A stretch of 64,000 nucleotides of DNA from Desarmillaria ectypa (lineage: Eukaryota > Basidiomycota > Agaricomycetes > Agaricales > Physalacriaceae): contig JAUDYN010000011.1 of the NCBI GenBank assembly GCA_030407005.1, forward strand, positions 1,044,501-1,108,500, written 5' to 3'. Under the pieces are notes generated by a model that was given only the letters and a program-made list of their open reading frames with translations, was not told the DNA's origin and did not search any database. Positions within the stretch are counted from its first letter, which is position 1. Each line of letters starts with the position of its first letter. A program made the translations under genes and the position numbers. Positions 45,814 through 56,954 of the stretch are shown piece by piece.

Positions 45814-47193
45814 TGGCTGCGTAGGTGGTTGCAATGAAATAGACGAACCAAAGTTCATCGCTTTATGTATTCGAACGGGAACCTTGACCCGTCACCTCTT
45901 GAGTCAACGGAAAAACTGCTTAATTTCTAACCGTGCGTAGTAAGAACATTTAGTCAGAGATAGGCTGAAAATGACTGATGGATTTGACTGATGTGTGCTA
46001 CCACATGTACGTGGTGATATGGCGACATTGCATCAGGCCGACAGTGGGAAGTAGATGGAACATCGTTTTCGGTATTGCAAGTGATGACTGCGTCTCATTT
46101 TTCGTACCACAGTGAAATTTACGTGCAGCTCATGCGTGATACAAGGGTTCGCCTTGATTATCTCGACGTCTGAGGTACAAATAAGATCGAATGGGGGTTA
46201 GATTGAAGGAAAGGAAGAAAACTGACCCAAGAGAAGGAATTTCTCAACTTCCGCAGCATCCGGGTCCGTAGAAGAAAGAAGAGTGTTCGATTTGACTGCG
46301 AACTTCGGGCTAGGCTAGGTCTCCTTGAATCCTATCCTATGAGTGCCTGAATGCTGGACGTGTATAGGCGAGGCGTGCAGTGTCAGACCGGTTCCTGGAC
46401 CTATAGAAAATATGAAGAAAATCGAAAGAGAAGAGAGATGAGTATGTGTGATAGAAGACGCTAAGATACTGAATGTGAACGCGTAAATCTCGAAACATGA
46501 CGCGTGCAAAGCTTAAGCTATGAGGCCGAGCTTTCGTAAGCCAGGAGAGTAATAGCCACATTACGGATGTATAAATTCCACTGCGTGCCTGGCTCAGAAA
46601 AGGAAGTCCTCGCCCCCTTGAGGCAGACCCGGCTAGTCTTTGGTTGCACCTGAAAGATTTGGCATGTAGGTATCACCGTCCTAGTGAAGCCCGTGGATGA
46701 GTAACAGAAACTGGGAGATTGATTGATATCGATGAAGTCGATAGTACAATGTCCAGACTAATATTTTAGATTACAGCACATGATAAGGGGAATCAGGACA
46801 GCATACAATACAAGAGCGTGCAAATCGCTAACGTTAGAGGTCATGGTCATGAGAAGATGTAGGGATACACTCCTGACCTCTAATAATACCAGCCCAAAGG
46901 AAATTTGACGCAAATAGTTCGCGGGGATGAAAACGATTCTTTGGACGCATTTCCTTCTGTTGGAAATCAGATTTTGGCGGGGATAATTCAGTTTCTGACT
47001 GGACGGAAACTGTATAAGGATTTTTTTTTTCAGTGCCACTATGCATTTCAATCCTGCGGAAACTCAGACATGACAGGAGTGATATCAAGAATAAGAAGAT
47101 ATCGAAATGAGGGTTGTACTTTGTTGAAATAACTTCTGTACACGGTGACACCGTTAAACTGGGATGTATATTATTATGTATTAAGCCCGTCTA
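45814..47193. other. spacer between monooxygenase copies
   Basis: The first 600 bases are duplicated after copy 2. The rest (about 46500-47130) is not. Around 46740-46830 short stretches (tagtacaatgtc, aatacaagagc) recur at 52552-52620 next to the first LPMO gene, in the same order. No supported gene; the open frames on the minus strand at 46758-47151 resemble no family. Confidence 0.5.
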
Positions 47194-48905
47194 TCAACCG
47201 CGCGCTTTCCACCAGTCATCCACTATCGCATCGACATCATATTCGTACTGAGCAACATTGTCTTGGCCCACGCTGCTACGCTTTCCAGCCATAGTGACCT
47301 TGAATGCTTCATCCCTCGCACGCTGTTCAGGTCCATCAGGGAGATGTAAAGTACCCTTATCCTTCCAGCAACCATCAGCTGTGGCCATTGCACGAGGAGA
47401 TCGAAGGGATTGATATGCTTCCAAGAGAGTCGGTATTTGATCCTTGCTCGTGAGGCGGACGAAGAGGTTGCCGAGGACTGCAGCGTCTTCAATCTAGAAA
47501 GAAGGACATTGAAAGGGTATGAGCGGAAAGGATGGGGAACACGTACGGCCATAGATGCTGCTTGGGCTCGGTATGGCTGTCGGGAGAAAAAAATAATGAC
47601 AATGGTTTGAAGGACTCGGGAGACATCACCTACCAGCATAGGATGACAGGCATCTCCGATAAGAGCAATACGCCCGTTCTCGTGTACCCAGGACTTGAGT
47701 GGAGACTTGAGAACTTTGAGTGATCCTACGATACCGGATGGTATGAGATCTAGCAATTTGCGAATCCTTGATTTATGGTCAGCATTTTTTTTCGGGAAAA
47801 TCATTGAGATTTACCGGGGATCCCAGCCAGAAAACTCTTTCTTCATCTTTTCGATATCCCCTTGTCGAGTCCATGGAACGGCGACGTCCTCCGTATCATC
47901 TGGATGTAAGAAAGCAACGTTGCATTCATTCATGCCCTAAACATTGCGTGTTGTCAATGGCTTTCCTCTCTCGAAAACATCGCAAAGCGTACAATGGAAT
48001 ACACGACAATATGGCGGCCGGGTCCTAGCCAGGCATTGAGTTGTGGCTTTTCAACGAAAGGACGAAGGTCTGGGTCGAGCATCATCTTCTCGACGTCGAC
48101 TACAGACCGGAAAGCTGCATCTCCGCTTCGTATAGTAGGGGTAGGCGAGCCTACTACGATGTTTCGTGTTAGACTATTAACGCCGTCAGCACCGATGATC
48201 ATGTCCGCTTCGATGACTTCGCCTGTGTTTAAGGTAACGGCAGTTGTGTCGGGGTTGATAGATGTGACTTTGGTATTGAAGCGAATGGTCGTGAGGGGGG
48301 CAGTAGCATCATGAAGAATGTTGACAAGGTCTCGCCTCTTGATTCATCACAAGTAAGTTATGTGGAATACCACGAAGCGGAGGCTATATACTCACATGCA
48401 TATCATAGCACGGGCTGCCGAACTCTGAATAAGGAAAGTAAGCTAGCAGCTCGCCGTTGTCATCTGCTCGGGGAATCAGTTATAAAGAATAGTTTCAACT
48501 GAGAGGAACGTACATCGAAGCAAGGTCATATACGCAGGCAACACTGCAGCCTTGTCCAGAAACGGTTTGAGACCCCATCGAATGAGAAGGCGCGATGTAT
48601 CTGGACGATGGATAAGTGGGTATCACACTAAGGTCAGATGCTCACTTGGTCCAACTTGGATTCCTGCACCAATCTCTTGAAGATCAGCTCTACCTTCTAG
48701 TATCGTGATAGTATGGCCAGCCTTAGCCAAACAGAATGCAGCACAAAGACCAGAAATTCCAGCCCCAATAACGATGATGTTCAACCTACATGGAGCGGTC
48801 GCTCCATTATAGAGTGTGGATTCCTAAAAGATGACAATTTCATCAACGAGGACGATGGCTATGTGAGGAAAACGTAGCACAGACCGTGACTAACGAGTCA
48901 GACAT
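47194..48905 (-). CDS. FAD-dependent monooxygenase, salicylate-hydroxylase type, copy 2
   Basis: Tandem paralogue of the gene at 44102-45813, with the same exon-intron plan and all FAD motifs intact (GAGISG near 48745-48780, IIGADGVNS near 48175-48205, IGDACHPML near 47640-47670). The C-terminal exon differs by a few residues (TSHLPDG becomes TLHLPDG, DEALKV becomes DEAFKV). The only dense cluster of changes is at 48465-48550, covering one intron and the end of the exon before it: copy 2 reads VLPAYMTLLR where copy 1 reads VLPVHASTLR. No stop or frameshift was seen, so both copies look functional. As in copy 1, the first tiny exon is uncertain. Confidence 0.88.
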
Positions 48906-51109
48906 TGGTTGCGTTGCTTGTCGCAATGAAATAGACAAACTAAAGTTTATCGCTTTATGTATTCGAACGGGAACCTCGACCCGTCACCTCTGAGTCAACG
49001 GAAAAACTGCATAATTTCTCGTAGTAAGAACATTTAGTCAAAATGAAGATGTGGGCTGTATATAGCCGAAGGGTTTTGAACGGTATGTGCTTTCATGCCT
49101 GGGATACGATACATCAATAAACCTCGGGTGAGCAAATATGCGCGGTGATATGGTGGCAATATATTTAACCGGCTAAAGTAGACCGAACTTGTGTGCCGAC
49201 GTGTCGCGTTATGCTGGAACAGAGGGAGGCAACGTGGCAAAATGTACGAGTTCATCTGATATCACCCACGGCCTTCGGTTTTGCAAGCAACACACTGATG
49301 ACTACCTGGAAATACCTGGGGATACACGCATAATATTCCAATTTGTCGATTTCATTGATGCCGAACGCCATCAGAGTGTCGATGTTACGGACCATGGGAA
49401 GACATTGAGGGATGTCGATGGTGAGCAGATTTGACTAAGAGGTTACATTTTACCGTACGCAGTAGAGATTGAGGAGACGTACCCAAGAGATGATATATAA
49501 ACGACCGATAAGCACGCCTGACGTCGCATGTACACCCTGCGCTTCAGGAACATCAAACGACGGGTTGCACCGACTACATTGAACCTCATAACGAGGACCT
49601 AGCATCGTTATACGCGTCATCTGTGTCAAGCTAGTGGATATCGTACAGGAAGGCGGGAGTGGACAGCAGTGTCTTCCCAAATCCATGTAATCGACAAATG
49701 ACAGGGAAATGTATAGCGAGCACTGACTGTCGTAAAGAGATCGTGGTATTCAGCTAGAGAATTGAAAGAATGTTTCTGTACAAGATAAGGATGTTTGCTG
49801 ATCATGAAAACGAGCGGCCACGAACCGGTAAATCAGCTCTATAGGCTCTGAGTAAACGTCTCATCATCACATCACGATGGAATTTACGTGTATGATACAA
49901 TCATTATCTCAACGTCTGAGGTACAGGCACTGCGAATAAAATCAGATAGAGGCTAGATTGAAGGAAAGGAAAAAAACTGACCCGAGGGAGGGAGGGCCTT
50001 CGATATCAAACACGAAGTATTTCGTTTCTTAACGTCTTTGCTCGGCGCCCAAGTCCGCATAGGAGAAGTATTCGAGTCCTGGGGCCAGGCGACTAGGCTT
50101 CCTTGAATACTATGAGCGTCCGACTGATGCTGAACGTTGAATGAGGTCTAGGCGTGCATTAGTAACGGTCACTGACGTACTCCTGCACGACTACAGGACT
50201 CAAGTACTCAACGCTCACTGAGTTGTCATCGCAAAAGAGGTACAGGCACCGGAGATTGTTGTGGCCAGTAATCGCGTGGCGGTACGGAAACTTACAAAAA
50301 CAGTCACCTATTTTTGCAACATTACTACGTCAACGCGCCGACTAGGTCCGAAGACATGGAGAATATAATCTAAACAGTGGATTTTAATGAGGACTGACAG
50401 AATCCAGGTAATTGTGAATTATAGCACACGGGAAAACAGACTCACAGTAAACTATCCGAGGTGTTGGTGTTGTTACTGGCACAAGGTCCCATGCGCTGTG
50501 GCCACGAAGGCTCATACCGAAGATAACGGGAACGACGGAAAGGCAAGCATCGAATAAGTGCCGTTGACAGTACACCATTTCAAGAAAGTGTACCAACAGT
50601 AGCAGAGCTTGGGCCTATGGAGTCGGGCACTCGGCTTGCGAGTCACACCGTCTCAGAGAACCTGATGGAATACTGACCTGCATATCAGGTGACAATATGC
50701 AAGTCTTGCTTTCCTCAGCCTATCGGCATGTAGCTAGCTACCTTGTGGGTGTATTCAGATCCGAATGTAGTCCGCCTAGTTCTGATACCGAGGGTGATAG
50801 AAGACATAGACACGGGAAGGCATAGATGATTGTTGCAATAGAGGGCATCACTATAGTGCAGCCAAACAGAACGACACGACTCTTTGAAGACAAGGACGTC
50901 GGGGTATTTCGAAAAGAAATACCCAGCCCACGACTCTCGTCCTCTCAAACTTGTATGTATGCTGTCTTGGAGCAGGAGATAAGAAAGTTGCTAGTCGATG
51001 TAGAGCAAGACGACCTCTGCCAGATCAAACGAGTTGATAACAAGTCGAGTGCTTCTGTAACCAACGAAAAGGTCGTGATTGCCTTGCTGGACTGAAGCAA
51101 GACCCCTAT
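48906..51109. other. gene-poor region: duplicated flank, 0.6-kb insertion, relic-like sequence
   Basis: From 48906 to about 49060 and from about 49880 to 50150 it matches the flank of monooxygenase copy 1. Between these, about 49300-49880 is extra sequence with no clear family. From 50380 to 50950 the minus strand has patches of hydrophobic coding-like sequence (for example CLSVVPVIFGMSLRGHSAW and SSKSRVVLFGCTIVMPS), possibly remains of a membrane protein gene, too broken to name. Confidence 0.4.
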
Positions 51110-52235
51110 GTGATCACCTTTACTTTCATGTCGTATCTACCACAAGCAAGTGACTTTACTGCACGAGCTCTGCCTGTGAATCCTTTTCTTGAGGGTGATC
51201 TCTATGCTGCATTCAACCTCTACCTTAGCCTCGAATCTCGTGCTGTTCCCCTCCCGGATTCAAGACAGCCTCCTGCCGTTCTCTGTGCCCCTATACTGGG
51301 ATACACGTAGCTCTGACGACGATTTTCTCGCCTTGGCCAAGTACTATATCCACCGTTTGCTTCGCCTATGTGAGTCCGCGTTCAAGTTTGCAATGTTTTC
51401 ATGCTGTGTATGTCGTAGCCAAAACCCCCATACCTGTTCCACCAGACCACCCCTCCTCTCCGTCTATCGAACTCGAACAATCATCTGTGAGTTACCAAGT
51501 TCATCTTTCCCACTGTACTCAAGAGTACATACTTAGGCTCTTCTTCGTGACGGTCACCACTGCATGCTTAAACCAAACTTGTATGATATCCAGTATGTCG
51601 AACGGAATCGATCTACAGTTGAGGCCCGAAACCCGAACTGGGATGTAGGTTCCATCAAGTGCACGCATATATTTCCAGAATCGTATTTGGGAGATGATGC
51701 CGAACTCCCATCTGATAAAGTACATCCGCCTGCGATAATTTTCATAGGAATATAACTTATGGCCACTTTATTAGCGTGGATGGGCTGCAATGCATATGTT
51801 TAGTTTGGAAGAGCTCAATGGTACTGGAATTCACCGATTGGAGAACATCCTCACGTTGTCTAGTGCTCTTCATGAGTTATTCAGACAGTAGGGTTTGTGG
51901 CTTCAGGCTGTGGTATCTAACCTGAATTCCGTGGTCACATTATTTCTCATGACACTGCGCAGGATAATCAGCCGAACACATACATCGTTGCGTCCAATTA
52001 TTCGAGTATACTGGATCGTCTCCCCAGCCGCGTTGTCACCTTCACTACACCCGATCCGACAGCTCTACCGTTACCCAGCCCTGCTTATCTAGCTATTCAT
52101 GCTGCTTGTTGTCGCGTCGCTCATATGTCGGGCGCTGCTGATTATGTGGAGTGTTCTCCAGGAGGATGAAGAGGTGCGCGAACGGATTGAGAGCATGGGT
52201 ATTCTCGCTGAGGATGGTCCTTTTTGAGCGATATA
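51110..52235 (+). pseudogene. decayed basidiomycete HNH-nuclease-domain family gene
   Basis: Segments in order match a family common in Agaricomycetes that carries an HNH-like motif. They are LESRAVPLPDSRQPPAVLCA (near 51225-51285), DDFLALAKYYIHRLLRLC (near 51320-51370), PVPPDHPSSPSIELEQSS (51430-51485), LYDIQYVERNRSTVEARNP (51578-51636), GSIKCTHIFPES (51646-51681), NGTGIHRLENILTLSSALHEL (51819-51877, the N..H part) and SYLAIHAACCRVAHMSGAADY (52083-52146). The set is broken: a piece is lost after ILGYT, frames change several times, an in-frame TAG follows LHELFRQ (about 51888), and the C-terminus stops early. The family assignment is from memory of the motif order. Confidence 0.7.
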
Positions 52236-52725
52236 TTGCTGCTGTCCGAAGACTGTGAGCTTATCGTGCTATACTCGTGTTTTACCCTGTCGCATAGGCT
52301 TATTACATGTCACAGTTAATAGAGATTACATTTGAACGTTCGCGGGTACTGGATGTCAAGCGTCTCGTGTCGGCCTGCCTCTATTCATATAGAATTGAAG
52401 GTTGGCATACAGGTTCATATAGTCTATGATTGATTAACTTGAGTCCGCATTGCGCAGGAGGCGAGGGGCTCATAGCAAAGTTCTATGGAGTAACTACGCA
52501 CCAGCAGAAGTAACTCAGTCTTAGAGTGGTTAATCATCCAGTCTACAATCTGGTAGTACAATGTCACGGACTCACTCCTTTAGATGTAAGAAACGAAAGC
52601 AATACAAGAGCATGCCAGATAGCGAGAGAAAAGACGCAGGGGATATAAAAGATAGCCAGGTGCAGGGAATAAAATGTGGACTAGCATGCCAACAAAAACA
52701 CGAGCTAGCGTACGAATAAAAGTAA
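52236..52725. other. spacer before LPMO copy A
   Basis: No gene. From about 52550 to 52720 it shares short ordered matches with 46738-46835 and, near its end, with 54100-54180 downstream of LPMO copy B (tggactagcatg). Confidence 0.4.
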
Positions 52726-53754
52726 TCAATGCCTGTGAAAAGAGAAATCCAAACTGCGTATGAGTCTAGCTACGTGGTGGAGTCGCTTGGCGATAGTTTT
52801 CCTCTTGGTGAGAGTAGTGCTGGCAGCCGTGCGCTTCAGTCTGCAGATTCCCTTTGAACTAGACGAGGCACCGCCACCGCCAAAGTCGACAACTGCAGGG
52901 CCAGGGAACGTGTATGAGCCATTCTGGCTGTTGGTATAAACCTAGAAAACTGTTAGCTAAGCCAGCAGCATGAAAAGGTATCACACGTACGTTGACGAAG
53001 ATACCAGGATCAGTGTCCTTGTAGGCTCCAGGCAACTGTACGAGATCGCTCCTGGAAGGAGTAGCGGTACCAGAGCCCCCTACTTTGAGCTGGGTACACG
53101 AAGCGTAGAATTCTGCGCCTCCTTCTGCCTGGGCATTATGAAGAGCGATTATCTCGTGGCGAATGATGTAGTTGCCGGCAGCGAGGTTGCTTGGAAGGGT
53201 AACTTGGGCGACCTTGCCACTCACTGCATCAGGGTACATATAAGACAGCGTAAAAGAAAGTTGGAATCGCATACGCACTGAGAGCGGCTTGTGCCCATGT
53301 GCCATCCGACTTTCCAGCTTCTTCAATCTTGAACCACTCTGTGCCCTTTGGATTGTACTCAGCGCATGACTGGTCGCCGCAATTGGTGAGGTAGGTCATC
53401 ATAGGTCCGACATTGTGGGGCCACTGTCAGGAAACTGAGCTCGAATACCGAGCTGGCGTAATTGATACTTACTGGTGAACCGCTAGCACCTGTCCACAAG
53501 AACGAAATCGAGCTTCCGGGATTGGCATTGGCGACTTTACTAGCTGCAAGGGCACCTGGCCCGCAGGTAAGATCGGAGTTTGCTGCACCCTTTACAGGAT
53601 CCTGGGTCGAAATTTGGCGGGTAATTCCATCAGTATTACCAGAACCGACAGCAGGACCAGTGTACTGTGTGCCATCGATAGTGACTTTTTGGACGTAACC
53701 GTGTGCGACGACGTAGGAAGCAGCGAGGAGTGGAATGAAAAAGGATGCCTTCAT
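52726..53754 (-). CDS. AA9 lytic polysaccharide monooxygenase, copy A
   Basis: A copper enzyme that cuts crystalline cellulose oxidatively. The signal peptide MKASFFIPLLAASYVVA is cleaved before His1 (HGYVQKVTIDG), which forms the histidine brace. The second copper His is in WPHNVGPMMTYLTNCG (exon near 53340-53425). The axial Tyr is in GGAEFYASCTQLKVGG and the conserved second-sphere His in NYIIRHEIIALH. Introns near 53426-53472, 53227-53280 and 52943-52990. After VYTNSQNGSYTFPGPAVVDF there is no CBM1; a short Gly/Ser linker leads to a basic tail (LKRTAASTTLTKRKTIAKRL) ending SFHRH with TGA at 52726-52728. Copy B lies 455 bases upstream on the same strand. CDH, 5 kb away, is the likely electron donor. 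Confidence 0.95.
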
Positions 53755-54208
53755 TGGTTGGGAAAAAAGAGTACAGTCAGTGGACTGTCGGTGTCGCAGA
53801 AGACGAATCAAGGAAGGTGAGAAGGTAGCGCGTGCCGGGAGCGACCCCGGTAGAAGTGCGGGGTGGGAAGTTGATAGGGCGCGTGCATGTTGGGAGGAAA
53901 CCACGATCGGTCGGAGTGTCCTATAATTAAAACTCAGTCGTCCGTAGTGTGTTCCAAATCTCATAAACAAAGGACAGTAATGGGTGAAACGGGCATGCCA
54001 GGAGAAAATATGTGTAACTTTCAAAGTGTCTCAACGCTGGTATATCTCATTCTTTTGAACGAGCTCTACTGCAAATGCACTGGGGGTATAAATAATACAA
54101 GGGTATCAAACGCGCAGGGAATAGAACATGGACTAGCATGTAAAAAAAAAAAAAGCCTGAGCACAAGCCAGCGTGCGAACATGACGCATTCTAGCGCGTT
54201 AATGCCTA

Positions 54209-55340
54209 CTAAAAGGAAAAACCCAAACCCCGCATGATTCTAGATATACGGTGGGGTCTAGTTTCCCTCTTGGTGAGGCTGTCGTTGGTAATTGTGTGCT
54301 TCTCTAGCTTGCAGCTTATCTCTGGACCAGCAGAAGACGTGCTGCTGCTGGGGATGGGTATGGCACTGGACGAATGTCTTCTGGTGGAGGTAGCGGAAGA
54401 GGCGGAGGAGGAGGAGGAGGAGGAGGAGGAGGAGGAGGAGGAAGAGGCAGATGCACCTGAACTGCTACCACCAAGGTCAACAACTGCAGGACCGGGGAAA
54501 GTGTACCCGGCATTCGTGTTGGAGTAAATCTAGAAAACCGTCAACCAGGCCGGCACTACGAACTTGAGGCATCGCACGTACATCAACGAGGATACCAGGA
54601 TTAGTGTCACTGTAAGCTCCAGGTAATTGTACGAGATCGCTACTGGGAGGAGTACCGGTACCAGAGCCCCCAACTTTGAGCTGGGTACACGAAGCGTAGA
54701 ACTCTGCGCCTCCTTCAGCTTGGGCATTCTGAAGGGCAATTATCTCGTGGCGAATAATGTAGTTTCCGGCAGCGAGATTGTTTGGAAGGGTAACTTGGGC
54801 GGCCACACCATTCACTACATCACGTATAAGATAGCGTAAAAGGGATCTATAATCGCAAACGCACGGAGAGCGGCTTGTGCCCATGTACCGTTGGTCCTGC
54901 CAGCTTCTTCAATCTTGAACCATTCCGTGCCCGTTGGATCGTAGTCAGCGCATGACTGGTCGCCGCAATTGGTGAGGTAGGTCATCATAGGTCCGACATT
55001 GTGGGGCCACTGTCAGGAAATTGAGCTCGAATACCAAGCTGGCGTAATTGATACTTACTGGTGAACCGCTAGCACCTGTCCACAAGAACGAAATCGAGCT
55101 TCCGGGATTGGCATTGGCGACTTTGCTAGCTGCAAGGGCACCTGGCCCGCAGGTAAGGTCGGAGTTCGCCGCACCCTTGATAGGATCCTGGGTCGAAATT
55201 TGGCGGGTAATTCCATCAGTATTACCAGAACCGACACCGGGGCCGGTGTACTCAGTGCCGTCGATAGTGACTTTTTGGACGTAACCGTGTGCGGCGACGT
55301 AGGGAGCGGCAATGAATGGGATGAAAAAGAATGCTTTCAT
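54209..55340 (-). CDS. AA9 lytic polysaccharide monooxygenase, copy B, with poly-Ser linker
   Basis: Tandem paralogue of copy A with the same intron positions. Signal peptide MKAFFFIPFIAAPYVAA, then His1 in HGYVQKVTIDG. Also present are WPHNVGPMMTYLTNCG, RHEIIALQNAQAEGGAEFYA and TFPGPAVVDLGG. The main difference is the linker: a TCC-type microsatellite codes a run of about a dozen serines (54404-54441), followed by Ser/Thr-rich sequence and a basic tail homologous to that of copy A (DSLTKRETRPHRISRIMRGL), ending GFSF with TAG at 54209-54211. No CBM1. A TATAAAA on the minus strand (55481-55487) lies about 140 bases before the ATG. The first exons of both copies are almost identical, so duplication was recent or sequence was converted. 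Confidence 0.95.
54404..54441. repeat. GAG/TCC trinucleotide microsatellite
   Basis: About twelve GGA units on the plus strand, TCC on the coding strand, coding the serine run of LPMO copy B. It is in frame, so length changes alter only the linker. Confidence 0.9.
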
Positions 55341-55975
55341 TATTGTCGTTGATCGGGGAGAAGAAGGATCAGTCAGCGCAGCGAAAAGACTGTTGGTGTC
55401 AAGGAAGACGAGTTAAGGAAGGTGAGGGAGTTGGGGAACGGTCGCGCGTGTTGGGAGAGACTATGGGGGGGAGAAAGCCCTTTTATAGCTGACAGTTTGG
55501 ACATTAGGTGCGTGCATGTAGGGAGGACACCATCATGCATTACGGTCCCTGAAGGAATCAGGTACTAGCATGAGAGAGACGTGGGAGCGTCGTGCAAGTG
55601 CTCAGCTGTCCGTGGTTTTTATGAAAAGATTCGATCTTCTCAGGTTCCCCTGCACACAAGCGAGCCGACACCAGTACCAGCAATAGCCGAGCGGCATATC
55701 CCAGAAGATGGGAACCGAGACGGAGGTGACTGATAAAGATAGAAATAGAACTGGGATCGTACACAACCTTGTCATTTCCGAAGATAAATCCTGCCTCATA
55801 ATGTTGTGCCGAAAACTTGGCCAGAAACCCATTTTTAGAGTGCACGCGTTTGCCTACTACGCGTCCGCGGGCGCTGGTTCATCTCTCTTTATTAAATAAA
55901 CATTGCGCTGCTTGGCTGGTATCTGGGACATACAGAAGGAAGATTTCCAGGTAAGAAATGGCCTCCAGGAACGGT
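55341..55975. other. LPMO copy B promoter and spacer
   Basis: Holds the LPMO B upstream region with a TATA box at 55481-55487 (minus strand) and a run of G at 55465-55471. No gene supported; open frames at 55558-55845 resemble no family. Confidence 0.45.
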
Positions 55976-56774
55976 TCAAATCCCGACGATGGCCTTGAAT
56001 GCCTCGTAACATTGAAGAATTGCCACCCTAGTGTCCAGCGACTTCATTCCTTTCCGATATGGCCTCGGGATAACAGGTACGTGGGCAGAAATGATGGTAG
56101 GCTCAGGTGGAAAGAGACCGTGACGCACGCTGTGAACAAGAGCAAAGGTCACAGGGATTTTGAAAAACGTGGGGGATGTGTCGACCATGATGATACCGGG
56201 TACAACCTATTCATGATAAGCGATTTAACAAAGTGAACTAAGTGATTCGCACCTTGGCGTCAATACTCGCTGCCCCTCGGATACGATTGTTTTGGTCGAA
56301 TGCAGCGATAGCCTCTGCAACGAGGTGCGCTTCGGGGTTCAAAGGTTCTCCAGATTCAGATGCATGAAGGAGGACAATGTCGTTTTGCTGGCGGTCAAGG
56401 ATGCACACATCCGTCTGTGCGTTCCTCCATTCTCCACAAATAAGCAATGGAGTATCCATGTGGCTGCGAGCAACGCGAGTGTAGCCGGTATATCCTGTTC
56501 GTTTGAAGAGCTCCATTGCGAAATCATTGACGGCAGACGTTCCAACGGGAGCCATAGCGATATCCAGGAGGTTCACCAGTTCTGCGTTACGGGCTGAGAC
56601 CATGTTTTCAGCGTCCTGAACATCAAGGATCTCCTGGTCAACGTTGGGGTGTGGTAAATCTTGTATGCCAAAGAAAGTCGCAGAGTCTTCAAGGCGAATA
56701 TGGATATTGTAGGCATCTAGGTCGCATCGAGTCCAGTCTTTGGCAGATTTTGCAGAGCGGATGAGGTTGGCCAT
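55976..56774 (-). CDS. basidiomycete-specific protein of unknown function (restriction-like fold suspected)
   Basis: Two exons join at about 56251/56203 (donor gtgcga, acceptor gaatag) into about 250 residues. Start MANLIRSAKSAKDWTRCDLD at 56774, as in many Agaricomycete homologues. Conserved stretches: LLDIAMAPVGTSAVNDFAME, ICGEWRNAQTDVCILDRQQN, EAHLVAEAIAAFDQNN, and after the intron VVPGIIMVDTSPTFFKIPVT and LQCYEAFKAIVGI with TGA. The pattern TDVCILDRQQNDIVLL followed in family members, as I recall them, by an acidic-lysine element resembles a PD-(D/E)XK core. Here that place reads HASESGEPLN, so the lysine element seems lost. The function is unknown. It is divergent from the gene at 56955. 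Confidence 0.7.
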
Positions 56775-56922
56775 GGCGGTACATAAACAAAGAGAGACCT
56801 CCGTTCTTTCTTGCCCTAACAACGGTACACAAGTTTACCTTCACACCAAACCATCTCTACGTCGACAAGACTTTAACGACTCTCGCTAAAGAAGAACATG
56901 GTTTTGTTGGCGTCGTCTTTCG

Positions 56923-56936
56923 CCCCCCCCCCCCCC
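56923..56936 (+). repeat. 14-base poly-C run
   Basis: A run of 14 C followed by AG, 18 bases before the ATG at 56955, between two divergent genes. It could act as a polypyrimidine tract before an acceptor AG in the leader of the plus-strand gene. Confidence 0.85.
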
Positions 56937-56954
56937 AGGCTGCGGTAAATCAAC

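Larger units (their letters stand above)
44040..50150. repeat. tandem segmental duplication (two units, period about 3.1 kb)
   Basis: Unit 1 is about 44040-46400 and unit 2 about 47130-50150. The gene parts (44102-45813 and 47194-48905) have exactly the same length and a constant offset of 3092 bases. Flanking sequence upstream of the start codons is also shared: the segment after 45813 matches that after 48905, and the stretch with gaaggaaaggaa and aaactgaccc recurs at 46204-46230 and 49957-49983. Unit 2 holds about 0.6 kb of extra sequence between its shared flanks. Confidence 0.85.

Noticed and set aside
46758..47151. Two overlapping minus-strand frames between the monooxygenases
   Set aside because: No family resemblance, no splice structure, low-complexity pieces; treated as chance.
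44102..48905. FAD monooxygenases as N-hydroxylases serving the NIS synthetase
   Set aside because: Their GAGISG/GADG/GDACHP motifs are of the aromatic hydroxylase group, not of ornithine/lysine N-monooxygenases, and WASP lies between.
54234..54527. Plus-strand frame with a long Glu run
   Set aside because: It is the complement of the poly-serine linker of LPMO copy B.
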